DNA of 64,000 nucleotides from UBA668 sp041394605 (GCA_041394605.1 JAWKHX010000010.1:1-64000), one strand, 5' to 3'; positions 32,508-41,773 are shown, counted from the stretch's first letter. Program-made: numbers and translations. The notes: a model not told the origin generated them from the sequence alone.

Positions 32508-33821
32508 ATGGCGAACCGACGCGTACGAGTGATGTGGAGCGATCTCAACGGGCTGTCCCACGGGCGGTACGTGCCCGAGCGACGGTTGCACGAGCACGGC
32601 CACCACGCCGTCACCACTCTCACGATGAACATCGAGCGGGAGATCCTGCCCGTGGACGGGTACGCGGCGGATGTCGGCTTCCCCGACCTCACCACGGTCC
32701 CGCTGGCGGAGACCCGCCGTCCGGGCTGGGAAGTGGACACCGACGTGGTCATCGCCGACTTGGAGTTCCAGGGCGAGCCCTTGGCGCTGGGGCCGCGCAA
32801 CGCCCTGAAGCGGGCGGTGGAGGCGTGGCGGGCGCTCGGCTACGAGCCGATGCTGGGCTTCGAGATGGAGTTCTACGTCATGCAACCCGACGCGGATGCG
32901 CCCGGCGGGTACGGCCCGCTGCAGATCCCGTCGCACCGCGTGTACGGCGTGGGCATGGGCGGCGACAACACCGGCCTGATGTTCGACATGTTCGACGCCG
33001 CCGAGGCCATCGGCCTCGACGTGGAGGGGATCATGGGCGAGTTCCACCCGGGTCAGATGGAGCTCAACATGAAGTACGGGCCGGCGATGGATGCTGCCGA
33101 CCGGGCGTTCATCTGCAAGGAGATGACCCGCGAACTGGCCGCCGCCAAGGGCTACTGGGTCACCTACATGGGGCGCCCGATCGCCGAGTACGTGGGCAGC
33201 GGCCTGCACGTGAACTTCTCGCTCAGCCCGGTGGAGGGTGGTCACAACGCGTTCGACGACAAGTCCGCCGAGTACGGCCTGTCGTCCCTGGCCCGCCAGT
33301 GCCTCGGCGGCCTCATCGCCCACCACGAGGGCATCGCCGCCCTGTCCGCCCCCACCGTCAACAGCTACAAGCGGCTGATCCCCGGGATCATCGCCGGCTA
33401 CTGGGCCAACTGGGGGCTGGACAACCGCATCAGCACCTACCGGGTGCCCGGCGAGCGTGGGGCATCCACTCGCATCGAGAACCGCATGCCCTGCGGTTCG
33501 GCCAACCCCTACCTGGCTGCGGCGGCGATGCTCAATGCCGCGCTCCTCGGCGTGGTGGACGGGCTGGACTGCGGCGACCCTCAGGTGGGCGACGGCGACG
33601 CTGAGCCGAACACCGACCGCCACACCCCGCACACCCTGTGGGACGCGCTGGACGCGTATGAGGCGGACAGCCTGCTGTGCGAGGCCATGGGCGCCGACCT
33701 CACCCGCTGCTTCGTCACCATCCGGCGCGACGAGGTGGCCCGCTGGCAGGCCACCGGCAACGAGTTCTCGGTGGAGGACGTCACCGCCTGGGAGCTCAAC
33801 GAGTACCTGCCGTTCTACTGA
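32508..33821 (+). CDS. Glutamine synthetase family protein (gamma-glutamyl ligase type)
   Basis: A 437-residue enzyme of the glutamine-synthetase superfamily. The N-terminal beta-grasp part starts RRVRVMWSDLNGLSHGRYVP. The catalytic part has ALGYEPMLGFEMEFYVMQPD, GEFHPGQMELNMKYGPAMDA, GSGLHVNFSLSPVEGGHNAF and RVPGERGASTRIENRMPCGS, matching metal, ATP and glutamate sites. It lacks the adenylylation Tyr region of GlnA and is more like PuuA/GlnA3-type enzymes that glutamylate amines or polyamines. Divergent arrangement with an amino-acid-type importer suggests shared regulation in nitrogen-compound use. A palindromic repeat follows 7 bases after its stop. Confidence 0.85.
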   Translation: MANRRVRVMWSDLNGLSHGRYVPERRLHEHGHHAVTTLTMNIEREILPVDGYAADVGFPDLTTVPLAETRRPGWEVDTDVVIADLEFQGEPLALGPRNALKRAVEAWRALGYEPMLGFEMEFYVMQPDADAPGGYGPLQIPSHRVYGVGMGGDNTGLMFDMFDAAEAIGLDVEGIMGEFHPGQMELNMKYGPAMDAADRAFICKEMTRELAAAKGYWVTYMGRPIAEYVGSGLHVNFSLSPVEGGHNAFDDKSAEYGLSSLARQCLGGLIAHHEGIAALSAPTVNSYKRLIPGIIAGYWANWGLDNRISTYRVPGERGASTRIENRMPCGSANPYLAAAAMLNAALLGVVDGLDCGDPQVGDGDAEPNTDRHTPHTLWDALDAYEADSLLCEAMGADLTRCFVTIRRDEVARWQATGNEFSVEDVTAWELNEYLPFY

Positions 33822-33828
33822 CCCCGTC

Positions 33829-33875
33829 CAAGTTGGCGGTCAGTGGCGGTGGTACCGCACCTCACCGCCAACTTG
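33829..33875. repeat. 47-bp palindromic repeat, copy 3
   Basis: Outer arms CAAGTTGGCG and CGCCAACTTG are identical to copies 1 and 2, 7.4 kb away. The inner part has GTCAGTGGCGGT mirrored by ACCGC and ACTCAC-like bases. It sits between the convergent ends of the glutamine-synthetase-like and acetyltransferase genes. Confidence 0.85.
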
Positions 33876-33887
33876 GGGGACGCTGGG

Positions 33888-34535
33888 TCAGGACAGGCCG
33901 AGGAGGGGCAGGCAGCGCTCCACCCCGTGGAGCACGATGTCGTCGCGGCGCAGGCGTTGCTCGAAGTCGGCCCGGGCCATCTCGAACCGCATCGTGGTCG
34001 CGCTCGCGCCGCGACGCACCGTGCGCTCGTGGCCCTTCGGTGTGTAGCCGAGCGAGCGGGTGACCCCGAGCGACGGGCCGTTGTCGTCGAACGCGCCGGT
34101 GGTGGCCCACTCCGCGCCGAAGCCGAGGAACCCGAGGTGCAGGCTGGCGAGGCGCATCTCCTTGCCGACCCCGCCGCCCTGGTGCGCCCGCCCCAACCAG
34201 GAGCCGGTCTCGAACTGGCGCAGCGTCGGGAAGTCCTTGGCCATCAGACCGGTGGTGCCGACGACCTGCCCGTCCACCAGCGTGGCCAGGTTGATGCTCC
34301 AACTCGCCGCGCTGAGGTCGGCGCGGCAGCGCCAGTAGAACTGCTGGGTCTGCCACTCCTGCTGCGGGGACGGGAAGTCCGTCCAGGCGACGGCGAACGG
34401 CATGAACCCCGGGTCGTGGACACCGGCGGCGGCCAGTGCGGCGAGCTCCGCCCCCATCTCGTCGTCGATGTAGCGCAGCTCGAGGCGGGGCGTGGTGACC
34501 CGGAGGTCGAAGAACGGCCAGAGCGGGTGTGCCAT
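33888..34535 (-). CDS. GNAT family N-acetyltransferase
   Basis: A 215-residue acetyltransferase of the RimJ/RimL-like class. It begins with FFDLRVTTPRLELRYIDDEM, has the acetyl-CoA signature region GSWLGRAHQGGGVGKEMRLA and continues NGPSLGVTRSLGYTPKGHER, as in enzymes acting on protein N-termini or small amines. The substrate is unknown. It is on the same strand as the ferritin-like gene, 46 bases downstream of it. Confidence 0.88.
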   Translation of the reverse strand: MAHPLWPFFDLRVTTPRLELRYIDDEMGAELAALAAAGVHDPGFMPFAVAWTDFPSPQQEWQTQQFYWRCRADLSAASWSINLATLVDGQVVGTTGLMAKDFPTLRQFETGSWLGRAHQGGGVGKEMRLASLHLGFLGFGAEWATTGAFDDNGPSLGVTRSLGYTPKGHERTVRRGASATTMRFEMARADFEQRLRRDDIVLHGVERCLPLLGLS

Positions 34536-34581
34536 CGCCCAAGTGTGGTGCGGTGCAGCCGGTGGCGTCGCCCGAATTGCG

Positions 34582-35367
34582 TCAGTAGGCGGAGGCCAGC
34601 GTCGCGCGCTGCTCGGCGGCCATCGCCGCGATCGCGTCGATCTCCTCCGTCTTGAAGCCGGCCATCTCGCGGAACTTGCGGGCGAGGATGATGGCGCTCT
34701 CGCGGGTTTCGCCGCGCAGACCCCGGAAGTTGAACAGCCCGTCCACGGTGCGCTGGAACTCGAGCGCCCGGCCCTGGCGGTCCTTGTCGTCCTTGGTGAG
34801 CTCACGCAACCAGTTGCTCCCCATCTTCACGTGGGTGACCTCGTCGGCCAGCATCCAGTCCTCGCAGAACTCCAGCACCGGGTCGTTCATCTCGATGGCG
34901 AAGTCGCGCATGGTGGTGAACACGTCGATGGCCAGGCCCTCGAGTGCCCGGTTCACCCCGCACAGGCGGAACACGGGGTCGGGGTGGCAGGCGGCCTCGA
35001 ACAGGGTGACGGCCTCGCTGTACTCGCCCACGTCGATACCCATGTGGTCGCCCAGCTTCAGGCTGATCTCCACGTGGCGGGCTTCGTCCCACGCTTGGCG
35101 GGCCATGTCCAGCTTCAGCGCGAAGGGCGTTTCCGCGGTGGTGTAGTCGTACGCCGTGCGGCCGGCCCCTTCCAGCGCTTGGATCTCGCCGACGAAGATC
35201 CCGTGCATCTGGCGGCGGGCCCTGTCGGCCACGTCGTCGGCGGCGGGGTCGATGCGGCGATCCTCGCCCAGCCCGTTGGGCCGCTCGTCGGCGAACCGCT
35301 CCGCAGTGGTGATCCGGTGGAAGCGGTGGTCGCGGGCCAGCGACTCCGGCGGCAACTGTGTGCGCAT
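34582..35367 (-). CDS. Ferritin-like diiron protein
   Basis: A 261-residue helical protein. Two diiron half-motifs are visible: GEIQALEGAGRTAYDYTTAE with MARQAWDEARHVEISLKLGD (E and ExxH), and RALEGLAIDVFTTMRDFAIE with MLADEVTHVKMGSNWLREL (E and ExxH). This fits the ferritin-like superfamily near DUF455. No signal peptide is present. A redox or oxygenase role is likely, the substrate unknown. It lies 43 bases downstream of the GDP-fucose synthase gene on the same strand. Confidence 0.75.
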   Translation of the reverse strand: MRTQLPPESLARDHRFHRITTAERFADERPNGLGEDRRIDPAADDVADRARRQMHGIFVGEIQALEGAGRTAYDYTTAETPFALKLDMARQAWDEARHVEISLKLGDHMGIDVGEYSEAVTLFEAACHPDPVFRLCGVNRALEGLAIDVFTTMRDFAIEMNDPVLEFCEDWMLADEVTHVKMGSNWLRELTKDDKDRQGRALEFQRTVDGLFNFRGLRGETRESAIILARKFREMAGFKTEEIDAIAAMAAEQRATLASAY

Positions 35368-35410
35368 GTGAAAACCCTAGTCCGTCGCTGCCACGGCCTG
35401 CGACGCGGTG

Positions 35411-36370
35411 TTACGGCTGGCGCTCGGCTTCTTCGCGGTTGGCGAGGTACCAGTCGATGGTGGTGAGCAGGCCGTCCTCGAACGGCATGCGGGCCCGCCA
35501 GCCGAACAGTTCCTCGGCGCGGGCGGGGTCCACCCGGCGGCGGGGCTGGCCGTCGGGCTTGGTGGGGTCCCACACCAGTTCGCCGTCGTAGCCGACCATG
35601 CGAGCGATCAACTCCACCGTCTCACGGATGGTGACCTCGTGGTTGGTGCCGAGGTTCACCGGCTCGGTGCTCTCCAGGTGTTCGGCCGCCAGCACGATGG
35701 CATCGGCGGCATCGTCCACGTACAGGTACTCGCGGCTGGCCCGGCCGGTGCCCCACACATCCATCTTCTCCTCGCCGCGTTCCTTGGCCTCCACGCATCG
35801 CTTGATGCGCGCCGGGATGACATGGCTGACCGACGGGTGGAACTTGTCGCCCGGGCCGTACAGGTTGGTGGGGATGAGGTAGGCGAACCGCTGCCCGTAC
35901 TGCTGGGCGTTGACCTGGGCATGGATGAGGTGGGCCTTCTTGGCGATGCCGTAGGGGGCGTTGGTCTCCTCCGGATAGCCGTCCCACAGGCTCTCCTCGC
36001 GGAACGGCACCGGGGTGAACTTCGGGTACGAGCACACCGTGCCGAGCAGCACCGTCTTCTCCACCGACGGGGCCATCCGCGCCGCCTCGATCATGTACGT
36101 GCCCATCAGCAGGTTGGACAGGTACAGCGGTGCCGGCTCGGCCTGGTTGTAGCCGATGCCCCCCACCCGGGCGGCGAGGTGGACGACGTGCGACGGCTGG
36201 GTCTCGGCCAGCAGGGCCTCCGCCACACCGGGCACGGTGAGGTCGTACTCGCGGCTGCGGGGCACCACGACATCCGCCCCGGCGGCCCGCAACTTGGCGG
36301 TGACGACCCGCCCGAGGAACCCGGCCCCACCGGTGACGACGACGCGACGGCCCTGCCAGAAGCTGATCAT
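35411..36370 (-). CDS. fcl: GDP-L-fucose synthase
   Basis: A 319-residue epimerase/reductase that turns GDP-4-keto-6-deoxymannose into GDP-L-fucose. It has RRVVVTGGAGFLGRVVTAKL, VVHLAARVGGIGYNQAEPAP, LLGTVCSYPKFTPVPFREES, the YxxxK pair in APYGIAKKAHLIHAQ, and IPTNLYGPGDKFHPSVSHVI, all diagnostic of the family. Its substrate would come from Gmd at 44907. It is divergent from the glycosyltransferase run, with 30 bases between starts. Confidence 0.95.
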   Translation of the reverse strand: MISFWQGRRVVVTGGAGFLGRVVTAKLRAAGADVVVPRSREYDLTVPGVAEALLAETQPSHVVHLAARVGGIGYNQAEPAPLYLSNLLMGTYMIEAARMAPSVEKTVLLGTVCSYPKFTPVPFREESLWDGYPEETNAPYGIAKKAHLIHAQVNAQQYGQRFAYLIPTNLYGPGDKFHPSVSHVIPARIKRCVEAKERGEEKMDVWGTGRASREYLYVDDAADAIVLAAEHLESTEPVNLGTNHEVTIRETVELIARMVGYDGELVWDPTKPDGQPRRRVDPARAEELFGWRARMPFEDGLLTTIDWYLANREEAERQP

Positions 36371-36400
36371 GACGTCGATGCTACGACGGCGCAGGGCAAG

Positions 36401-37480
36401 ATGGGGCCCGTGCGCGTGGCCTACACGTTGGAGCAGTGCTGGCACCGTGTGCCGGGCGGTACCGGAGTGGCCGCGCTGCGCGTCGCCGAGGCGCTGGGTC
36501 CGCACAACGACGTCCGCCTGATCGGCGTGGCCGGCCGCCACCGCCGCCTCCCCCCCGAGCCCTGGGTGCCCACCATCCCCGTGGCCCATCTGCCCGTCGC
36601 CTCTCCCTGGCTGTACGAGACCTGGCTGCGGTTCGGGTGGCCCAAGGTGGAGGTGGCCACCGGCCCGGTGGACATCGCCCACGCCACCACGCTGATCCCC
36701 TGCCCGACCGACGGCAAGCTGGTGGTCACCCTGCACGATCTGGCCTTCCTGCACGAACCGCGCCACTTCACCCGCCACGGGGTCAGGGTGTTCCACCGCA
36801 GCCTGCGCCACATCCGTGATCGAGCCGACCTGGTGCTGTGCTGCAGCCAGGCGACGATGGACGACTGCGAGGCCGCCGGCATCGGGGCCGACCGCCTGCG
36901 GCTGGTGCCGCTGGGCGTGGAGACCGAGCGGGCGACGCCCGACGAGGTGGCCCGGGTGCGCGCCGCGCACTCGCTGCCGGAGGACTACCTGCTCTTCGTG
37001 GGCACTGTGGAGCCACGCAAGAACCTGCGTGGCCTGGTGGCGGCACTGGCCCATCTGCCGGACGCGCCCGAACTGGTGGTGGCCGGCGCCGACGGCTGGG
37101 GCGACACCGGCGTGGCCGCCGACACGCCCGGGGTGCGGTTCATCGGCTTCGTGCCGGGCGACGACCTGGCCCCGCTCTACGCCGGGGCCACCGTGTTCTG
37201 CTATCCGAGCGAGCGGGAGGGCTACGGGCTCCCGGTGCTGGAGGCGATGGCCCAGGGCGCGCCGGTGGTCACCAGCAAGGGCACCGCCACGGAGGAGACC
37301 GCGGGGAACGCGGCCGTGCTGGTGAACCCGCACGACCCGGAGGACATCGCCCGCGGCATCAGCGAGGCCATCACCCGCCGCAAGGAGCTCCATGCCAAGG
37401 GCCTGGCCAGGGTGCAGCGGCGCAGCTGGGCCGCCACCGCCTCGCTCACCGCGGCGGCCTACCGGGAGTTGGCCGGGTGA
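36401..37480 (+). CDS. Glycosyltransferase family 4
   Basis: A 359-residue GT-B glycosyltransferase. The N-terminal half starts RVAYTLEQCWHRVPGGTGVA; the C-terminal nucleotide-sugar half has YLLFVGTVEPRKNLRGLVAA, GVRFIGFVPGDDLAPLYAGA, and the EX7E-type region PSEREGYGLPVLEAMAQGAP. It resembles mannosyl/rhamnosyl transferases of polysaccharide clusters. It is the first of six genes that overlap or nearly touch (36401-42675). No clear Shine-Dalgarno site precedes its ATG. Confidence 0.9.
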   Translation: MGPVRVAYTLEQCWHRVPGGTGVAALRVAEALGPHNDVRLIGVAGRHRRLPPEPWVPTIPVAHLPVASPWLYETWLRFGWPKVEVATGPVDIAHATTLIPCPTDGKLVVTLHDLAFLHEPRHFTRHGVRVFHRSLRHIRDRADLVLCCSQATMDDCEAAGIGADRLRLVPLGVETERATPDEVARVRAAHSLPEDYLLFVGTVEPRKNLRGLVAALAHLPDAPELVVAGADGWGDTGVAADTPGVRFIGFVPGDDLAPLYAGATVFCYPSEREGYGLPVLEAMAQGAPVVTSKGTATEETAGNAAVLVNPHDPEDIARGISEAITRRKELHAKGLARVQRRSWAATASLTAAAYRELAG

Positions 37481-38637
37481 CGGGGGGCGCCGGCGGCGAA
37501 CGCCCGGCCGTGCTGGTGAACCTGCTGTGGTGCGTGCCCGGGAAGGTGGGCGGTTCGGAGGAGTACCTGGTGCGCCAGTTGCTCGGCCTCACCGAGCCGG
37601 GAACGGCGGCCGGTAGCGACGCAGCCGCTGCCGGGTGGGCGGCTGGCTGGCGGCCGACCGTCGCGATGGCCCGTGGCCTGGCTGCCGCCCATCCCGAACT
37701 GGCGGAACGGCTGCCCTGGGTGGAACCACATTTCGGCAGCGACAGCCGCCTGCGACGGATCATCGGCGAGTCCACCTGGCTCCGCACGCACGCTCGTGAC
37801 GTGGCGTTGGTGCACCACGGCGGTGGCACCGCGCCCCTTCGTGCTCACCGCCCGTACGTGCTCACCGTGCACGACCTGCAGTTCCGCACCTACCCCGAGT
37901 ACTTCACCCGGCTGAAGCGGGCCTACCTGGGCACCGTGATCCCCCGGTCCGTGCGGCATGCCGCCGTGGTGGCGGTGCCCAGCGAGTACGTGCGTGGTTC
38001 GGTGATCGAGGCCTACGGCGCCGACCCGGAGCGGGTGATGGTGGTGCCCCACGGCATCGAGCCCACGCTGGTGGACCATGTGACTCCGGAGGCCGAACTG
38101 CGGCAGCGGTACGGCCTGGGCGATGGGCCGATCGTGGTGTACCCGGCCGTCACCCACCCGCACAAGCACCACGGCTTCCTGCTCGACCTGATGGCCCGTC
38201 GGTGGACCGACCCAGACCTGCGATTGGTCCTCACCGGTGGCACCGGGCTGGGTGACGCCGTGGTCGCCGCCTGCACCGACCCCCGTGTGCGTCGCCTCGG
38301 CCGGGTGCCGGAGGCCGACCGCAACGGGCTGCTGGCGATGGCCCGGGCGATGGTCTTCCCCAGCCGCTACGAGGGCTTCGGCGCGCCGCTGATCGAGGCG
38401 ATGACGCTGGGCGCGCCGGTGGTCTGTGCCGACACCACCTGCATGCCCCAGATCGTCGGCGACGCCGGCCTCGTGCTGCCGCTGGACGAGGCCGTCTGGG
38501 CCGGAGCGCTGGACGAGGTGGATCGCCGGCGCGCCGAGTTGGTGGCCGCCGGGCACCGCCGGGCGCAGGACTTCACGGCCGCAGCGAGCGGGCGGGCGCT
38601 GGCGGCCGTGTACGCGCGAGCCTTGGGTCTGCCATGA
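37477..38637 (+). CDS. Glycosyltransferase family 4
   Basis: A 386-residue GT-B enzyme. Key strings are VLVNLLWCVPGKVGGSEEYL (acceptor side), YVLTVHDLQFRTYPEYFTRL, YPAVTHPHKHHGFLLDLMAR and FPSRYEGFGAPLIEAMTLGA (donor side with the EX7E pattern). GTG 37477 overlaps the previous stop by 4 bases and the gene overlaps the next by 4, so the three glycosyltransferases are coupled. It likely adds one sugar of the surface glycan. Confidence 0.9.
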   Translation: MTGGAGGERPAVLVNLLWCVPGKVGGSEEYLVRQLLGLTEPGTAAGSDAAAAGWAAGWRPTVAMARGLAAAHPELAERLPWVEPHFGSDSRLRRIIGESTWLRTHARDVALVHHGGGTAPLRAHRPYVLTVHDLQFRTYPEYFTRLKRAYLGTVIPRSVRHAAVVAVPSEYVRGSVIEAYGADPERVMVVPHGIEPTLVDHVTPEAELRQRYGLGDGPIVVYPAVTHPHKHHGFLLDLMARRWTDPDLRLVLTGGTGLGDAVVAACTDPRVRRLGRVPEADRNGLLAMARAMVFPSRYEGFGAPLIEAMTLGAPVVCADTTCMPQIVGDAGLVLPLDEAVWAGALDEVDRRRAELVAAGHRRAQDFTAAASGRALAAVYARALGLP

Positions 38638-39866
38638 ACCCCCTGCGCATCGCTGTCCTCTGCCCACACTTCGCCCCGGACACCGCCCCTACGGGTGAGG
38701 TGATCACCCGCATCGTCCACGAACTTGCCGCCCGCGGACACGAACTGCACGTGGTCACCGCCCTGCCGTGGTACCGGGAGCATCGCATCGAACCCGGCTG
38801 GGAGGGGAAGTGGGTGCGCCGCGAGGCCACCGAGTGGGGTTCGGTCACCCGGGTCACCCCGTTCCCCGGCGGCGACAAGCGGAACCTGCTGCGCCGTGCC
38901 GCCGGCTTCGCCGGGTTCAGCGCGCTCGCCGGCCTCGCCTCGCTGCGCGGCGGGCGGGTGGATGCCGTCATCGCCATGTCGCCGCCGCTCACGATGGGTC
39001 TCACCGGTTGGGTCACCCATCTGGCGCGGCGCGGGCCGCTGGTGTTCAACATCCAGGACGTGTTCCCCGACGCGGCCGTGGAGACCGGTGCGATCACCAA
39101 CACGAAGATCATCGCCGTGGCCCGGTGGCTGGAGCGCCTCAGCTACCACCGGGCTGCCGCCGTCACCGTGCTCAGCGACGACCTGCGCGACAACGTGGTG
39201 GCGAAGGTGAAGCCGTCGCACGCGTCCAGGGTGCAGGTCATCCCGAACTTCGTGGACACCGAGTTCATCCGGCCCGCTGACCGGATGACACCCCTGCGCG
39301 CCGAACTCGGCATCGGCGACGAACCGGTGGTGCTGTACGCCGGCAACGTCGGGTTCTCCCAGTCGCTGGAGATGGTGGTGGATGCCGCCCGCCAGTTCCC
39401 TCAGGCAATGTTCCTCATCAACGGTGATGGTGCGGCCCGCGCGTCGCTGGCCGAGCAGGCCGCGGCACTTCCCAACGTGCGGTTCTCCGGGTACCAGCCG
39501 AAGCAGCGGGTGCCCGAGGTGCTGGCCACCGGCGACATCCACCTCGTGCCGCTGAAGTCCGGGCTGGGGCGGGTGAGCGTGCCGTCGAAGACGTACTCGA
39601 TCCTCGCTGCCGGCCGGCCCGTCCTGGCCGCCATCGACCCCGGCACGGAGGTGCCGCGCATGCTGGCGGCCAGCGGGGGAGGCGTGGCGGTGCCGCCCGA
39701 CGACCCCGTGGCGTTCACCGCCGCACTGGCCGAACTGCTGGCCGACCCACCGGCTGCGGCGGCAATGGGCGCACGTGGCAGGGCCTGGGTGGAAGGCGCT
39801 GCGTCGCCTGCGGCCGTGGCCGCGGCCTACGAGGCGCTGATCCTCCGCCTCCGGGCCGGCGGCTGA
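38634..39866 (+). CDS. Glycosyltransferase family 4, WbuB/WcaI-like
   Basis: A 410-residue GT-B enzyme. It begins RIAVLCPHFAPDTAPTGEVI, with HELHVVTALPWYREHRIEPG, then MSPPLTMGLTGWVTHLARRG, FNIQDVFPDAAVETGAITN, and the donor half VVLYAGNVGFSQSLEMVVDA and VPSKTYSILAAGRPVLAAID. This layout is like WbuB/WcaI fucosyl- or N-acetylfucosaminyl-transferases, which fits the GDP-fucose genes in the window, but the donor is not proven. Confidence 0.9.
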   Translation: MNPLRIAVLCPHFAPDTAPTGEVITRIVHELAARGHELHVVTALPWYREHRIEPGWEGKWVRREATEWGSVTRVTPFPGGDKRNLLRRAAGFAGFSALAGLASLRGGRVDAVIAMSPPLTMGLTGWVTHLARRGPLVFNIQDVFPDAAVETGAITNTKIIAVARWLERLSYHRAAAVTVLSDDLRDNVVAKVKPSHASRVQVIPNFVDTEFIRPADRMTPLRAELGIGDEPVVLYAGNVGFSQSLEMVVDAARQFPQAMFLINGDGAARASLAEQAAALPNVRFSGYQPKQRVPEVLATGDIHLVPLKSGLGRVSVPSKTYSILAAGRPVLAAIDPGTEVPRMLAASGGGVAVPPDDPVAFTAALAELLADPPAAAAMGARGRAWVEGAASPAAVAAAYEALILRLRAGG

Positions 39867-39889
39867 CTGCTTTTCCCCCGCCGAGGCGG

Positions 39890-39895
39890 TAGCCT
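39890..39895 (+). promoter_or_regulatory. Probable -10 hexamer TAGCCT, leaderless
   Basis: TAGCCT lies 9 bases before the GTG at 39905. It would give the secreted-protein, nucleotidyltransferase and epimerase genes a promoter of their own inside the glycan operon. Confidence 0.45.
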
Positions 39896-39904
39896 CGCAC
39901 CCTC

Positions 39905-40772
39905 GTGGCCTCGTCATCGTCCGCCAAGAAAGTCGCCAAGCTCGCCTCGCGCGGCAAGGGCAAGAAGGTCCGCTTCTCGGGCGGTACCACCTTCCCTGCC
40001 GTTGTCGCTGCCGCGTCGGTGCTGATGGTCGCCCTGATCGTCTACGCCAAGCTCTCCCTGCCCAGCGAGGCGGCCGGTCCGCCCGAGGCCGGCGTGCAGT
40101 GGACCATGGCGTACGAGTTCCGTGTGTGCGACACCACGTTCACCATCGAGGGCCAGCCCGACGACCTGCAGACGAAGGAAGCGTCGGCCGGCGACGCCAA
40201 CGACCTCGCCGCCGGGTCGGCCAGCTCCACCGGCTTCATCAACTACCGCCCGGTGCTGGGTGGCAACACCGGCAGCAAGGCCCGCCTCGGTGTGTTCCTG
40301 TCGGAGTACGGCATCACGCTGAACACCAAGAAGCTGGTCATCCCGGCCGGCCTGGCCGATGCCGATGAGCTGGTCTACGACATCAACGACAGCAACATCT
40401 TCGACGGCACGTCGTGCGAGGGCGAGAAGGCCTCCATCAAGGTGCGTGAGTGGGAGGACGCCTCCACCGGGGCGTTCCAGGACAAGATCACCGACTTCGC
40501 CAACCTGCGCTTCACCGACAATGGCATGGCCTGGGTCATCGCCGTGGTGCCCGCCGACAACGACGGCTTCGAGATCCCGCAGCCGGCCACGGCCTCCCGC
40601 CTGGACGAGTCTGGCGTGCTCGGCTTCGGGCACGGCGTCCACGGACACCAGCACGACGGACACCGCCGTGGACACCACGGTGGCGGACACGGCTGCGGAC
40701 ACCACCACGCCGGACACCACCACGCCGGACACCACCACGCCGGGCACGGCCTCCGCCACCACCGGCGGCTGA
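39905..40772 (+). CDS. Membrane-anchored protein with Thr/Asp/Pro-rich tail, one apparent frameshift
   Basis: A protein of about 288 residues that I do not recognise. Lys-rich residues 1-24 precede one transmembrane helix at about 29-50 (FPAVVAAASVLMVALIVYAK). The extracellular body includes WTMAYEFRVCDTTFTIEGQP and DSNIFDGTSCEGEKASIKVR with two or three Cys. Near 40625 the frame shifts: the +1 frame gives a tail of TDTAVDTTVADTAADTTTPD type ending TGA at 40772, while the original frame runs on as a His-rich string into the next gene. The Thr-rich tail is more credible because it stops exactly on the next start (TGATG) and such tails are common in secreted actinobacterial proteins. Confidence 0.65.
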
Positions 40773-41773
40773 TGCGCGCCGTCGTGCTCGTCGGCGGGTT
40801 CGGTACCCGCCTGCGGCCGCTCACCAACAGCATTCCCAAGCCGATGCTGCCCGTTGGCCAGGTGCCGATCATCGAGCGCCTGGTGGAGAACCTGGCTCGA
40901 GGTGGCGTCACCGAGGTCACGCTGGCGCTCGGCTTCCGGCCGGAGCCGTTCGTGGCCGCCTTCCCCGACGGCGAGTGCGCCGGTGTGGTCATGCGCTACG
41001 CGGTGGAACCCGAGCCGCTGGACACCGCCGGCGCCATCCGCTTCGCCGCCGACACCGCCGGCATCGACGACACGTTCCTGGTCGCCAACGGCGACGTGCT
41101 CACCGACCTGGATGTCGGCGTTATGGCCTTCCACCGGGAGAAGGCGGCGGAAGCAACCATCCATCTCATCGCCGTGCCCGACCTGCTCGGCCTTCGGCGT
41201 GGTGGCCCTGCACGACGACGGCCGGGTGAGCGCTTCGTGGAGAAGCCGGCGCCCGGCACCGAGCCGAGCAACCTCATCAACGCTGGCACCTATGTGCTGG
41301 AGCCCAGCGTGCTGGCGCGCATCCCCGCGGGCCAGAAGGTGTCGATCGAGCGGGCAACCTTCCCCGCGGTGGCCGCCGACGGTGGCCTGTACGCCATGGC
41401 CACGGAGGACTACTGGCTGGACACCGGCCGCCCGGAGCTCTACCTGGCCGCCAACCTGGACGTCGTCCGTGGCCTGCGCCGCCACGATCGCTGCGTCGCG
41501 GTGGCGCCCGGGGCGCGGGTCGCGGCCACGGCGCAGATCACGGACAGCGTGATCGGTGCGGGTGCCGTGGTCGGTGACGGTGCGGCGGTGGTCCGCTCCG
41601 TGTTGCTGCCCGGTGCCGTGGTGGGTGACGGTGCCCAGGTGGCAGACTCCGTGGTCATGGGCCGGATCGGCGATGGCGCCGACATGCGCGACAGTGTGCT
41701 GGGTGCCGACGGAGTGGTCGGCCCCGGCGAGCGCGTCACGGGCGAGAAGCGCCCCGACCCCGACGCGTCGTGA
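40772..41773 (+). CDS. Sugar-nucleotide pyrophosphorylase, probably mannose-1-phosphate guanylyltransferase, two compensating frame errors
   Basis: A protein of about 333 residues. The N-terminal nucleotidyltransferase signature is VVLVGGFGTRLRPLTNSIPK with PMLPVGQVPIIERLVENLA and LVANGDVLTDLDVG. ERFVEKPAPGTEPSNLINAG and EDYWLDTGRPELYLAANLDV follow. The C-terminal third is a left-handed beta-helix (VIGAGAVVGDGAAVVRSVLL). Between about 41185 and 41226 the frame differs; correcting one extra and one missing base gives DRSAFGVVALHDDGRVERF, the expected motif. It most resembles actinobacterial ManC/ManB-type GDP-mannose pyrophosphorylases and would supply Gmd. It overlaps both neighbours. Confidence 0.82.
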   Translation: MRAVVLVGGFGTRLRPLTNSIPKPMLPVGQVPIIERLVENLARGGVTEVTLALGFRPEPFVAAFPDGECAGVVMRYAVEPEPLDTAGAIRFAADTAGIDDTFLVANGDVLTDLDVGVMAFHREKAAEATIHLIAVPDLLGLRRGGPARRRPGERFVEKPAPGTEPSNLINAGTYVLEPSVLARIPAGQKVSIERATFPAVAADGGLYAMATEDYWLDTGRPELYLAANLDVVRGLRRHDRCVAVAPGARVAATAQITDSVIGAGAVVGDGAAVVRSVLLPGAVVGDGAQVADSVVMGRIGDGADMRDSVLGADGVVGPGERVTGEKRPDPDAS

